Assembly: GCF_014646135.1 (NCBI RefSeq)
Contig: NZ_BMMW01000002.1
Coordinates: forward strand, 806,001 to 870,000
Direction of reading: 5' to 3'
Source: Nocardia camponoti
GTDB taxonomy: Bacteria; Actinomycetota; Actinomycetes; Mycobacteriales; Mycobacteriaceae
Length of the DNA stretch: 64,000 nt
Both the position numbers and the translations under genes were made by a program. The notes below the pieces were generated by a model, which saw only the letters and a program-made list of their open reading frames with translations, searched no databases and was not told the DNA's origin. Below are positions 44,038 through 53,365 of this stretch, in pieces. Numbering within the stretch: the stretch's first letter is position 1; each line of letters opens with the position of its first letter.

Positions 44038-44242
44038 GCAGCGGGTTTCCGCACGTCGCCGCACCATTGATCTTGTTATGGGACAGCGCGATACGGGGTA
44101 GCTGCGGCAATTAGCGTTGCTACCGGTTGGAATCAGCGTGAGACAAAATAAGCCGACCGCGTGGTCGGCTATCGCTGGTGGATCAGCGCACTAAGCGCCA
44201 AACCATTGGCCCATTATCGGAGTGCGAGTACTGCTTGTTCTC

Positions 44243-44431
44243 ATGACAACTCTGCTGCACATCAATGCGTCCGCGCGGGGCGAGAACAGCCAATCTCGCG
44301 CTATCGCAACCACTTTCATCGACGGCTTGCGCGCGAAAGATTCGTCGCTCGAAGTCGACACCATCGATCTTTTCGACGCGGGACTGCCCGACTTCGGCAC
44401 CCACGCCGCCGCCGCAAAGCTACTGCGATAG
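44243..44431 (+). pseudogene. Truncated FMN-dependent azoreductase
   Basis: The 62 codons encode an azoreductase N-terminus: TTLLHINASARGENSQSRAI, then a typical second strand VDTIDLFDAGLPDFG. Full-length AzoR is about 200 residues. The reading frame stops at 44429-44431, ten bases before repeat copy B begins, and no continuation is found downstream. The upstream part of the gene looks intact; the rest has been lost. Confidence 0.65.
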
Positions 44432-44440
44432 CTCCATCCG

Positions 44441-44622
44441 GTCGTCACCCGGAGCACCCCGCCGCCGTGGAGGGTTGCCGCCCAGCAAGCCGGGGCTTGA
44501 CGCTGGAACTCGTGACCGTCAAACCGAAAGTTATTACGCGACAACCTCTTTGAGAAGACTTGCACCCAGGCTGCGAAAAAGTCGGCCCGTGCGTTCACGC
44601 CCCGCAGCGACAGGACTCGCCC
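44441..44622. repeat. Dispersed noncoding repeat, copy B
   Basis: Shares its first half with copy A and its second half with copy C. Second-half blocks: CAAGCCGGGGCTT, ACGCGACAACCTCTTT, GCGAAAAAGTCGGCCCGTG. It replaces the missing end of the azoreductase gene and ends before the DUF4265 gene at 44683. A short stem (GCCC-x-GC / GCCGGGGC) is present. Confidence 0.75.
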
Positions 44623-44669
44623 AGTTGTCCGCGCGGGCTTGAGGCTCGCCCGGGGTCCGGGTTTTCACT

Positions 44670-44675
44670 ACGCTT
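44670..44675 (+). promoter_or_regulatory. Putative -10 (TACGCT) of a leaderless transcript
   Basis: TACGCT is followed by about seven bases and ATG 44683, without a ribosome-binding site. Confidence 0.3.
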
Positions 44676-44682
44676 CCAACCC

Positions 44683-45504
44683 ATGACGCCAACCACCGAC
44701 GACGACGTCGACTACGTTCGGGTCGTTTTCCGGCTTCCCAGCGACGACTCCGGCTGGCACCCCGCCGGGACCGAGCGGATCTGGGCGGTCCGGCTCGATG
44801 ACCAGCGCGTTCGCGTCGAAAACATCCCCTTCGCCGCGCGTGGGGTCGCTGCTGGCGACATCCTCACCGTCACTGCCGACGAAGACGGCGTGCTCTGGGC
44901 AGGCGACGTAGTTGAGCCGTCCGGGAACTGCACTATCCGGGTGATTCCCGTCGAAGGTTGCCTACGCAGCGGCGTCCGCAAAGCAGTAGGCGACGCGTTC
45001 GAACCGCTCGGTGTTGAAGGTGAGGGCTCGCGAACCGGTCTGGTTTCACTCAACGTCCCCGGCGGTGCCGATCTAACCGAGGTGAAGGAAACCCTCGAAC
45101 AGGGCCACGCCGACGGCCTGTGGGTATACGAACTCGGCTCGGTGACCGAGGCGTGGCAGGCCGCAAGCCCAACTTTGCCCGCGACGAACCCAAGCGACCC
45201 GCCCCCAGCCGACTACGGTTTGGCGTTCCCCGACGACCTCGCCGCCATCGTCTACCGCACGGTGCTCTCCGGCGAAGCCCCGCCCTTGGTAGTACTCCAC
45301 GACCCCGACGGCGACTGGATCGTCAGCGACGGCACCCACACCCAACCAGACCCCGACTCCGCCGCCTTGGTCCACATCCAACACGTGGTGGACAACGACT
45401 CATCCGTCCTTGAACTGGCGAACCTCCCCGCAGGCCGAATTGCGTGGCGCGACACCGCAACTGACCCGTGGACGATCGAGGACTTCAGCTATCCAGCGGA
45501 GTGA
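44683..45504 (+). CDS. DUF4265 domain-containing protein
   Basis: 273-residue soluble acidic protein. The N-terminal 130 residues fit DUF4265 (VRVVFRLPSDDSGWHPAGTE, ERIWAVRLDDQRVRVENIPF ), then a part with a tryptophan-rich repeat-like end (DPDGDWIVSDGTH, IAWRDTATDPWTIEDF). Function unknown. ATG 44683 is chosen by the -10-like hexamer; a longer frame begins in copy B. It overlaps the convergent DUF5063-like gene by 16 bases. Confidence 0.7.
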   Translation: MTPTTDDDVDYVRVVFRLPSDDSGWHPAGTERIWAVRLDDQRVRVENIPFAARGVAAGDILTVTADEDGVLWAGDVVEPSGNCTIRVIPVEGCLRSGVRKAVGDAFEPLGVEGEGSRTGLVSLNVPGGADLTEVKETLEQGHADGLWVYELGSVTEAWQAASPTLPATNPSDPPPADYGLAFPDDLAAIVYRTVLSGEAPPLVVLHDPDGDWIVSDGTHTQPDPDSAALVHIQHVVDNDSSVLELANLPAGRIAWRDTATDPWTIEDFSYPAE

Positions 45505-46004
45505 CTAACCCGCTTATCTTGAAGCAACGCGTGCAGCGGGCGCAGCGCCTCGACCGCGTGTCGTCCCCAGTGATGGTGAAACGAGAGGCGCCACTCGAAA
45601 ACTACGTCGCGCCAATCACTTCCGTTGTCGAGCGCGGCGATTCCGGTGCGCATCTCGCGCCAAATATCGGCGATGTCGTCTGCGAGGGAGCCGGCACATA
45701 GGTTCGAATCAAGCTGCGCTATATCAAGATTGGTCCAGTACAGGTCCGCGTTCCCGAACCCGTCGGCCATCTCGCGATAGCGCGCATACCAGGCGTCGCG
45801 GTCAACGGTACGCGGCAAGTCGGCTTCAGTCGGGTCAACCTGAGGCAGCGCACTCCCCGCAGCGACAAGGTGCGCGAGCGGCGCGACTAGCCGCCGTGCC
45901 GCGTCCTCAACGCTGGCGCTCTCAGCAATGCACTCCACCGCGCCACAGAACGCCCGCGCCGCATCAACAAACGCGACCACGCTCGCCGGAGGTTCACCAC
46001 TCAT
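45489..46004 (-). CDS. DUF5063-like protein
   Basis: 171-residue soluble helical protein. Features: FVDAARAFCGAVE near the N-terminus, YWTNLDIAQLDSNLCAGSLA and the C-terminal WRLSFHHHWGRHAVEALRPL that I associate with DUF5063. Function unknown. Convergent with the DUF4265 gene. Confidence 0.65.
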   Translation of the reverse strand: MSGEPPASVVAFVDAARAFCGAVECIAESASVEDAARRLVAPLAHLVAAGSALPQVDPTEADLPRTVDRDAWYARYREMADGFGNADLYWTNLDIAQLDSNLCAGSLADDIADIWREMRTGIAALDNGSDWRDVVFEWRLSFHHHWGRHAVEALRPLHALLQDKRVSHSAG

Positions 46005-46046
46005 GCGCTAAGCCTGATTGCCCTGATCGTCGCAAGCAAGCCAAGA

Positions 46047-46200
46047 GTGTGGGGGTTGTCGCCCGGCAAGCCGGGGCTTTGCGCTGGAACACGCGCCGAC
46101 TTAAACGGAAACTGTTGCGCGACAGCCTCTTTAAGCGAACTTCCGCCCACCCTGCGAAAAAGTCCGCCCGTGGGTGGATTCGGGCCGCAACAGTCCTGCC
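46047..46200. repeat. Dispersed noncoding repeat, copy C
   Basis: Matches the second half of copy B: GGGGGTTGTCGCCC, GGCAAGCCGGGGCTT, GCGCGACAGCCTCTTT, GCGAAAAAGTCCGCCCGTG. It fills most of the 235-base gap between the DUF5063-like gene and the SRPBCC gene. The GCCCGGCAAGCCGGGGC stretch can form a hairpin. Confidence 0.75.
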
Positions 46201-46239
46201 TAAGCTGAGCGCGAAACATCATCAACCCGGGAGGCAACG

Positions 46240-46698
46240 TTGCCGAACAATCTTGAAGCCAGCATCGACATTGCCGCGTCGCCGGAGAAAGTTTGGGCCG
46301 TCCTTTCGGACCTGCGTCGGATGCCGGAACTGAGCCCGCCGACGTTCAAGGTGCTCACCAGCCGCAACCCGAAGCCGGGCTCGTTCATGGTGAATGTCAA
46401 CAAGGTGAGCTGGTGGAAGATTTACCCAACCACGTCGCGCGTCGTGCGCTTCGAGCCGAACAAGGCAATCGCGTTCAAAATGAACGAGAACGGCACCACC
46501 TGGACATACGAACTCACCCCCACCGCGACCGGCGGCACGCACGTGGTCGAGACCCGCACGGTCGGCCCCAAGGGCCTCCCGAAGTGGTTACTCGTCGCCA
46601 TCAACGCGCTGATGGGCGGCGAGAAGCAGTTTGAGTCCGACCTGACGAGGGGCATGGAAGAGACCCTCGCGAAGCTGAAGACCATCGCGGAGCACTAG
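46240..46698 (+). CDS. SRPBCC-family protein
   Basis: 152-residue START/polyketide-cyclase-fold protein that binds a hydrophobic ligand in known relatives. Segments: SIDIAASPEKVWAVLSDLRR, TYELTPTATGGTHVVETRTV and a long C-terminal helix. The start is TTG 46240, with GGGAGG five bases upstream, a clear ribosome-binding site; no ATG fits the family start. Ligand unknown. Confidence 0.82.
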   Translation: MPNNLEASIDIAASPEKVWAVLSDLRRMPELSPPTFKVLTSRNPKPGSFMVNVNKVSWWKIYPTTSRVVRFEPNKAIAFKMNENGTTWTYELTPTATGGTHVVETRTVGPKGLPKWLLVAINALMGGEKQFESDLTRGMEETLAKLKTIAEH

Positions 46699-46713
46699 CC
46701 AGCGTTGCGGACA

Positions 46714-46738
46714 AAGCCCGCCGACATTCGCCGGGCTT
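46714..46738. terminator. Terminator between SRPBCC and hydrolase genes
   Basis: AAGCCCG-x-CGA (46714-46724) pairs with TCG-x-CGGGCTT (46728-46738), one mismatch, between two convergent genes. CGTTCGT follows. Confidence 0.65.
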
Positions 46739-46816
46739 CGTTCGTGCTCAGCTAGCTTCCGACGTCCCCCTCCGCGACGCGCGAGCACCGCCGAAGCTTC
46801 GCACAGGTGGCCGTCG

Positions 46817-47620
46817 CTAGAGCTTGCTCGACCCGCCGCTTGCGATGAATTCGGTTAGGACAGAAGCGAATTCGTCCGGCTGTTCGACCTGGGGCGAGTG
46901 GCCCGCGTGCTCGACCAGGTGCGTTTGCGCGCCCGCTTCCGCGAAGCGGGACAGGGTCGCAGTGGCGTCGTACAGGTTGTCGTGACGGCCGTGGATCGCG
47001 AGGACCGGGACGGTCAGCGCTGCCGCGCGGGCGTCGAGTGGGTTCGCTGCCAGGTCGGCGCGGCGGTTGCCGACCGCGTACGCCAGTCCGTCGGGCATCG
47101 CGGTACGGAAATCCCGCACGATCCAGTCGGCCGCCCCGGGCGCGCCGCCGAAACGGAAACCCGGCGCGAAACCCGCGCGGTTACCCAACCGGACGATCGT
47201 GGACGGGGTGAGTCGCTGGACCGCACGCACGACCGGGGCGCGCACGATCCAACTCGCCGCGCTGGGAAAACGGGCTGTTTCGTAATCGGGACCCTGCCCA
47301 ACGACCACTACACGCGCGACGCGGTCGGAGGTCGCGGCGAGTTCCAGCGCCAACTCCGCGCCGAAGGAGTGGCCGACGACCGTCACGTCGCGCAGGTCGA
47401 GTTCGTTGACGAGTGCGCGGATCGGGCGGGTGCGGGCGGCCGCGCTGAAGTCGCCCGACTGTTCGCGCGTATCGACTCGGATCACGCGGTGCCGCGCGCG
47501 CAGCCGGTCAGCGACCGCGCCGAACCAGTCCGGCGAACCCGGGATGCCGTGTAGGAACACGATCGCGGGACCGTCGGCCGCACCCTCGTCGAGGTAATCC
47601 ACGTCAACCACCCTAGTCAC
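46817..47620 (-). CDS. Alpha/beta hydrolase
   Basis: 267-residue hydrolase. Oxyanion motif FLHGIPGSPDWF, nucleophile elbow VGHSFGAE, Asp near IHGRHDNLYD, catalytic His in EHAGHSPQVEQP. The GTG at 47620 gives the normal family start. Substrate unknown. The upstream gap to the ZIP gene carries the second 67-bp palindromic element. Confidence 0.85.
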   Translation of the reverse strand: MTRVVDVDYLDEGAADGPAIVFLHGIPGSPDWFGAVADRLRARHRVIRVDTREQSGDFSAAARTRPIRALVNELDLRDVTVVGHSFGAELALELAATSDRVARVVVVGQGPDYETARFPSAASWIVRAPVVRAVQRLTPSTIVRLGNRAGFAPGFRFGGAPGAADWIVRDFRTAMPDGLAYAVGNRRADLAANPLDARAAALTVPVLAIHGRHDNLYDATATLSRFAEAGAQTHLVEHAGHSPQVEQPDEFASVLTEFIASGGSSKL

Positions 47621-47653
47621 CAGCCGTGCCCCCGGAGTTTGCCGTCACCGCCA

Positions 47654-47720
47654 CAAGATCAACACGCTCTGGTGGAGAAACCCACTCGACCGATGCCGCC
47701 ACGAAAGCGTGCTGATCTTG
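47654..47720. repeat. 67-bp palindromic element, copy 2
   Basis: Same boundaries (CAAGATCA...TGATCTTG) and length as copy 1 at 32241-32307, with about 60 of 67 positions identical. Here it lies between divergent genes, so a terminator role is unlikely. Bases outside the 67-bp unit are unrelated between the two copies. Confidence 0.85.
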
Positions 47721-47830
47721 ATTGGTGGGTAGCCAACCGGGCGCGCACCCGCCGACTCGCTCGTTTTCCGCACCCACGCCCGACACCCTCGCTACCGGCT
47801 CGGCGCAGCACTTCGCCATAGGCTTTGCAA

Positions 47831-48517
47831 ATGCTCACCGCACTGCTCTACGGGCTTGGCACTGCGCTTCCGCTGCTGGTCGGCGTTGCGGTTGGGACGC
47901 GGTGGCGGCTGCCGAAGCCCGTGCTCGCCGCGATGATGGCGTTCGGTTCGGGCACGATGATCGCCGCGGTGTCGCAGGAACTGTTCGCGCCCGCGTTTGA
48001 TCAGGCGGGCGAAGTGATCGCGGGGTGCGCGCTGTTCGCGGGAGCCGCGGTTTTCGTTGTCGGGACCCGGCTCATCGAGAACAAACTCGGTCGCGCGGCG
48101 ATCGGCTGGGCGCTGCTGCTCGGGACCGTGCTCGACGGCGTCCCGGAAAACCTCGCGCTTGGCGTTTCGCTCAACGAGGGCGCTGGCCTCGTGCTGCTCG
48201 TCGCGATCGCGACAGGAAACGTCCCCGAAGCGATGAGCGGCGTCGAGTTGATGCGCAGGCAACACGGTTACTCGCCGTCGCGCACCTTCGCGCTCTGGGC
48301 TGCGACAGCGGCGGTGCTGGTCGCGGTGACCGTACTCGGCGACAGTCTCACAAACACGGTCTCGCACACCACAATCAGCGCGGTGCAGGCGTTCGCGGGT
48401 GGCGCGACGCTCGCCGTTTTAGCGGATTCGCTTATGCCAGAGGCATATCGAGAAGGCGGCTGGTGGGTCGGCATGGCGACAGCGGCCGGGTTCTTCGTCG
48501 CCTTCGCCATCGGGTAG
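47831..48517 (+). CDS. ZIP-family transporter-like membrane protein
   Basis: 228-residue protein with about seven to eight hydrophobic segments. ZIP signatures are recognisable: LDGVPENLALGVSL and GNVPEAMSGVELM. The metal-binding histidines of canonical ZIP helices IV and V (H-N-x-P-E) are replaced by Asp and Gly-Asn, so zinc transport is doubtful. ATG 47831 is chosen over TTG 47825. Confidence 0.78.
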   Translation: MLTALLYGLGTALPLLVGVAVGTRWRLPKPVLAAMMAFGSGTMIAAVSQELFAPAFDQAGEVIAGCALFAGAAVFVVGTRLIENKLGRAAIGWALLLGTVLDGVPENLALGVSLNEGAGLVLLVAIATGNVPEAMSGVELMRRQHGYSPSRTFALWAATAAVLVAVTVLGDSLTNTVSHTTISAVQAFAGGATLAVLADSLMPEAYREGGWWVGMATAAGFFVAFAIG

Positions 48518-48623
48518 TCGACTCTCGCCCGGTCAAGGCAAGCTTTTTCGGGCACACCGGTGGCAATTCGGGCGCGGTTGCAATACAGTTCGCCGCGGAC
48601 GAAAACGCCTCTTGGAGGGACGC

Positions 48624-49427
48624 TTGATCACTCCGAACAGGCCGGAGGACCACACCGATGACGCGCGACACCGAGTGCCGCTCACGCAGTTGATCCACCT
48701 CATGGCCGAATACCAGCACCTTGGCCGACATTGCGACACCTATCTCGCAACGCCAGCCGACGACATTTTTGTGCGCGGATGCGGCATTGTCGCGGGAACT
48801 TTGGGCACCATCGGCATCATTTGTCTCGTGGTCGGCGCGTGGCAAGGCGGATTGCCGCTCATGATCTTCGCGTGCGTCCCGCTGCTGCTCGCACTGCGAC
48901 GCGGGATGATCAACCGCCAGAACCGCGCGGCCCGCATTGACGTGTTCGACTTCGGCGTCACTGTTTACCGCACCGGTCAGCGGGTCGCCGGATTCCGTTG
49001 GGACACAATGGAAGTGCGTCAGCACGAAATCCCGTTCCATGACAGCGCGACGGTGGCGTATCACCTTGAGCTGTCAGGCCCTGGCGGGATCGAGGAGACG
49101 GTCGCCGACACCGACTTCGCCCGCCCGCGCGAATGGGCGCGCGCCATCCAATCCGCCGTCACCGCAACCCAATTGCCCGCCGCGGTCGAGGAAATCGACG
49201 CTGGCGGCACGGTAGTTTTCGGCGATGTCGGCCTGAACTTGGACGCGCTGACCTATGAAGACGAGGAATTGCCATGGGAGGCAATCCAACTCATCGACGC
49301 CCGCAGCGGCCACATCCGCTTGAAGGTGGCAGGCAACTGGAAGTCGCTGGCCCCGGTAGGCACCATCCCCAACTTCTACATCTTCAACGAGCTGGCCGAG
49401 CGCTTGCGCCTCACCCCGGTGAGCTGA
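48624..49427 (+). CDS. Two-helix membrane protein of unknown function (DUF6585-like)
   Basis: 267 residues. Two membrane helices at about 57-76 and 80-95 are followed by a cytoplasmic domain resembling pleckstrin-like DUF6585 proteins (IDVFDFGVTVYRTGQRVAGF, FGDVGLNLDALTYEDEELPW). TTG 48624 has GGAGGG just upstream. The C-terminal IRLKVAGNWKSLAPVGTIPN is well conserved in look. Function unknown. Confidence 0.68.
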   Translation: MITPNRPEDHTDDARHRVPLTQLIHLMAEYQHLGRHCDTYLATPADDIFVRGCGIVAGTLGTIGIICLVVGAWQGGLPLMIFACVPLLLALRRGMINRQNRAARIDVFDFGVTVYRTGQRVAGFRWDTMEVRQHEIPFHDSATVAYHLELSGPGGIEETVADTDFARPREWARAIQSAVTATQLPAAVEEIDAGGTVVFGDVGLNLDALTYEDEELPWEAIQLIDARSGHIRLKVAGNWKSLAPVGTIPNFYIFNELAERLRLTPVS

Positions 49428-49450
49428 AGCGCAGACTCCCCTACTCACGC

Positions 49451-49486
49451 CGAAGGCCGGTCCACCAAACGGTGGACCGGCCTTCG
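49451..49486. terminator. Bidirectional terminator next to groEL
   Basis: Perfect 16-base arms (49451-49466 and 49471-49486) with AAAC loop, between the convergent membrane-protein and groEL genes. Confidence 0.9.
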
Positions 49487-49517
49487 CAACTTACGTTGAA
49501 CTACCTGATCGGGGAGA

Positions 49518-51209
<1,692 letters not shown>

Positions 51210-51282
51210 TTACGCTGGCCAGGTGCGGTGCCCGCGACGGACGACCGAGGGTGTCGATGGAACCCGATCTCACCGTCCCGAC

Positions 51283-51309
51283 CTGGCACTCAACAGTAGA
51301 GAGTGCCAA
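51283..51309. promoter_or_regulatory. CIRCE element, proximal
   Basis: CTGGCACTC - N9 - GAGTGCCAA. This matches the HrcA operator consensus TTAGCACTC-N9-GAGTGCTAA with substitutions. Located about 140 bases before the groEL start. Confidence 0.9.
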
Positions 51310-51317
51310 GCCCATTT

Positions 51318-51344
51318 CTAGCACTCACCGGGTGAGAGTGCAAG
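51318..51344. promoter_or_regulatory. CIRCE element, distal
   Basis: CTAGCACTC - N9 - GAGTGCAAG. It is centred 35 bases from the proximal CIRCE and lies nine bases before the end of the HTH-ClpN gene (51353). Two HrcA sites in tandem. Confidence 0.88.
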
Positions 51345-51352
51345 GTTGGGAA

Positions 51353-52084
51353 TCAGTCTTCGCGCGTGTCCTCCGTTGACGCGGTGAACTCGGCGAGCAG
51401 CCGAACCAGATCCGCTTCAACCACAGCCTTTTCCAGGCCAAGCGTGTTGAGAATGCCTGTGCCGTCCTCTTGTTCGAGCAGCGCGAGCAGGATGTGTTCG
51501 GTGCCGATGTAGTTGTGCCCGAGACGAACGGCTTCGCGGAAGGTGAGCTCAAGCGCCTTCTTCGCGTCACCGTCGAAGGGGATCAACGCGGGGATATTTT
51601 CGGCCGCAGGCGGGATGACGGCGGCGGCTTGCACCTGCTCGGGAGTCACGCCGCGCGCGAGCATTTCCTGGACGGCGAGCCCCGCCGGTTGGGTGAGCAG
51701 CCCGAGCACGAGGTGGGTTGGGGTGATGAACGCGTTGCTGTTTTCGCGCGCCGATTCCTGCGCCGCGACGACAACCGCGCGGGCGCGCTCAGTAAAACGC
51801 CCAAACCCCTGCGCTGGATCGAGTGCGGCGGTGTCTTCGGGTTGCTTTGGGACGAAACGCTTTTGGGCCGCCTGCTTGGTGACGCCCATGCTCGCGCCGA
51901 TGTCAGTCCATGACGCGCCGGAGCGCCGAGCTTGATCGACGAAGTGGCCGATGAGGTGGTCGGCCACTTCGCCCAGCTGCCCGGCGACGACTACGGCGTC
52001 GTTGAGCTGGTCGAGAACGTTGTCGGGGCGAGCTTTTTTGATGCCGTCGATGAGGTCGTCGAGGCGAACATTAGGAGTAGACAT
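51353..52084 (-). CDS. HTH and Clp N-terminal domain regulator
   Basis: 243-residue protein combining an N-terminal DNA-binding region (SWTDIGASMGVTKQAAQKRF at about 60-80) with two Clp N-terminal repeats (AFITPTHLVLGLL at about 122-134 and HNYIGTEHILLALLEQEDGT at about 200-219). There is no ATPase domain. It reads toward groEL and ends just before the CIRCE sites. ATG 52084. Two GTCAAC-type palindromes sit just upstream, suggesting autoregulation. A protein-stress sensor is a reasonable inference. Confidence 0.8.
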   Translation of the reverse strand: MSTPNVRLDDLIDGIKKARPDNVLDQLNDAVVVAGQLGEVADHLIGHFVDQARRSGASWTDIGASMGVTKQAAQKRFVPKQPEDTAALDPAQGFGRFTERARAVVVAAQESARENSNAFITPTHLVLGLLTQPAGLAVQEMLARGVTPEQVQAAAVIPPAAENIPALIPFDGDAKKALELTFREAVRLGHNYIGTEHILLALLEQEDGTGILNTLGLEKAVVEADLVRLLAEFTASTEDTRED

Positions 52085-52087
52085 GCC

Positions 52088-52104
52088 GTCAACTCTAAGT
52101 TGAC
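52088..52104. promoter_or_regulatory. Palindrome GTCAACTCTAAGTTGAC, candidate operator 1
   Basis: Perfect seven-base arms with a three-base centre, four bases before the ATG 52084 of the HTH-ClpN gene. It shares GTCAAC-N5-GTTGAC with the next site. Confidence 0.7.
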
Positions 52105-52115
52105 GATCCGCCCGC

Positions 52116-52132
52116 GTCAACCACTAGTTGAC
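52116..52132. promoter_or_regulatory. Palindrome GTCAACCACTAGTTGAC, candidate operator 2
   Basis: Six-base perfect arms, same length and consensus as operator 1, with centres 28 bases apart. It abuts the end of the NDH-2-like gene (52135). Confidence 0.68.
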
Positions 52133-52134
52133 GA

Positions 52135-53217
52135 TCAGTAGAGCCCGACCGTCCATGCGGTCCCGAGCACGATCAGTTCCTTAGCCCAACCACCGACGCG
52201 GCCGGTCAGCACCGTTTTCTTCGGTGAATCGTCGGCGTTGACCAGCTGCAAAACCGCGTTACCACGCCCCAGGCTGATGCACTGGGCCACGTACGGCGAC
52301 TTCATCGGCGCGACATTCTTACCGCGCGCACGGGCCGCGATCGCCTTCGCCGCGTACTGGGCCGACGGGATCGCCGTCGCGCACGCCATGCGCAGCGGGC
52401 GGTCGTTCGGACCGAGCATCAGCGCCGCGTCGCCGACCGCGTAGATGTCGGGATGCGAGATGGAGCGAAGGGTGTCGTCGGTTCGAATGCGACCGTCCGC
52501 ATCGACGGCAAGACCCGCGCGACGAGCAAGGTCGGGGACGGTGAAGCCGGTTGTCCAGACCGTTGTCGCGGCTGGAATCAGCGTGCCGTCGTCGAGCTTG
52601 ATCGAATCCGCCCTCACTTCAATCACCTTGGCGCCGGACACAATTCGCACGCCAAGCGCGGTGAGCCTCGCGTGAATCGCCTGGTGCGCCTTCGCCGACA
52701 ACCAGCCGCCCGGCTCGTTCGCGCCGAGCAACGTGATGTCCGAATTCGGTTGCGCCTGAGCAAGTTCCGCAGCCAACTCAATGCCAGTCGCCCCCGCACC
52801 GACAACCACAATCTGGCCCGACAGCTCGGCAACGTCCTCGACCGTCGCGACGAACCGCGCGTGTTCGGCGACACCGGGCACCGATGTGCGATCAGCTTGG
52901 CTGCCGAGCGCGTAGACGAGGGTGTCGTAGTGCAGCGTCCACTCGCCGTCGAGCGCGATGATCTTCTCCGCCGGATCCACTGCGGTGATGCGCGCCTGAA
53001 TGAACTCAATCCCCTTGCGGCCAAGCGACTTACGAAGATCGAGCCGCTTCACGTCCTGCCCGGCCGCGGCTTGGTGCAGCCGAACCCGCTGAATGAACTC
53101 ACCGCGCCCATCAACAACGGTGATCGACGCGTCGCGTGTCTTGCGAGCGAGCGCCCGCGCCGCGGTAAGCCCCGCATACCCTGCGCCAATGACAACGATC
53201 CGATGCTGAGTGGTCAT
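52135..53217 (-). CDS. NAD(P)/FAD-dependent oxidoreductase (NDH-2-like)
   Basis: 360-residue two-dinucleotide-fold flavoprotein. FAD motif VVIGAGYAGLTAARAL; second motif VVGAGATGIELAAEL; C-terminal FAD site HPDIYAVGDAALM. It resembles type II NADH dehydrogenases but lacks a C-terminal membrane anchor. ATG 53217 has AAGGAG upstream. The electron acceptor is unknown. Confidence 0.87.
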   Translation of the reverse strand: MTTQHRIVVIGAGYAGLTAARALARKTRDASITVVDGRGEFIQRVRLHQAAAGQDVKRLDLRKSLGRKGIEFIQARITAVDPAEKIIALDGEWTLHYDTLVYALGSQADRTSVPGVAEHARFVATVEDVAELSGQIVVVGAGATGIELAAELAQAQPNSDITLLGANEPGGWLSAKAHQAIHARLTALGVRIVSGAKVIEVRADSIKLDDGTLIPAATTVWTTGFTVPDLARRAGLAVDADGRIRTDDTLRSISHPDIYAVGDAALMLGPNDRPLRMACATAIPSAQYAAKAIAARARGKNVAPMKSPYVAQCISLGRGNAVLQLVNADDSPKKTVLTGRVGGWAKELIVLGTAWTVGLY

Positions 53218-53326
53218 GGTGACTCCTTTGTCGCGATGCCGCGTTGGTTCGTCCATCACCATTTAGTCCCGATGGCCGCCGCATCCGCGATAGCGCTGCC
53301 CCGTGAACTCACTCACAGTAAGAAGT

Positions 53327-53359
53327 GAGCCCTCACGCCACAACGTGACGCGAGGGCTC
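53327..53359 (-). terminator. Hairpin after pssA
   Basis: 15-base arms 53327-53341 and 53345-53359 (GAGCCCTC / GAGGGCTC outer parts) with two mismatches, seven bases beyond the pssA stop at 53366. Confidence 0.7.
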
Positions 53360-53365
53360 AACGAC

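Noticed and set aside
44060..44075. Possible fragment of the 67-bp palindromic element (CCGCACCA then TGATCTTGTTA)
   Set aside because: Only about 15 bases resemble the right end of copy 1 and the left arm is missing; too little to call.
45700..45716. tRNA T-loop-like GGTTCGAATC
   Set aside because: No acceptor, D or anticodon stems around it; lies inside the DUF5063-like gene.
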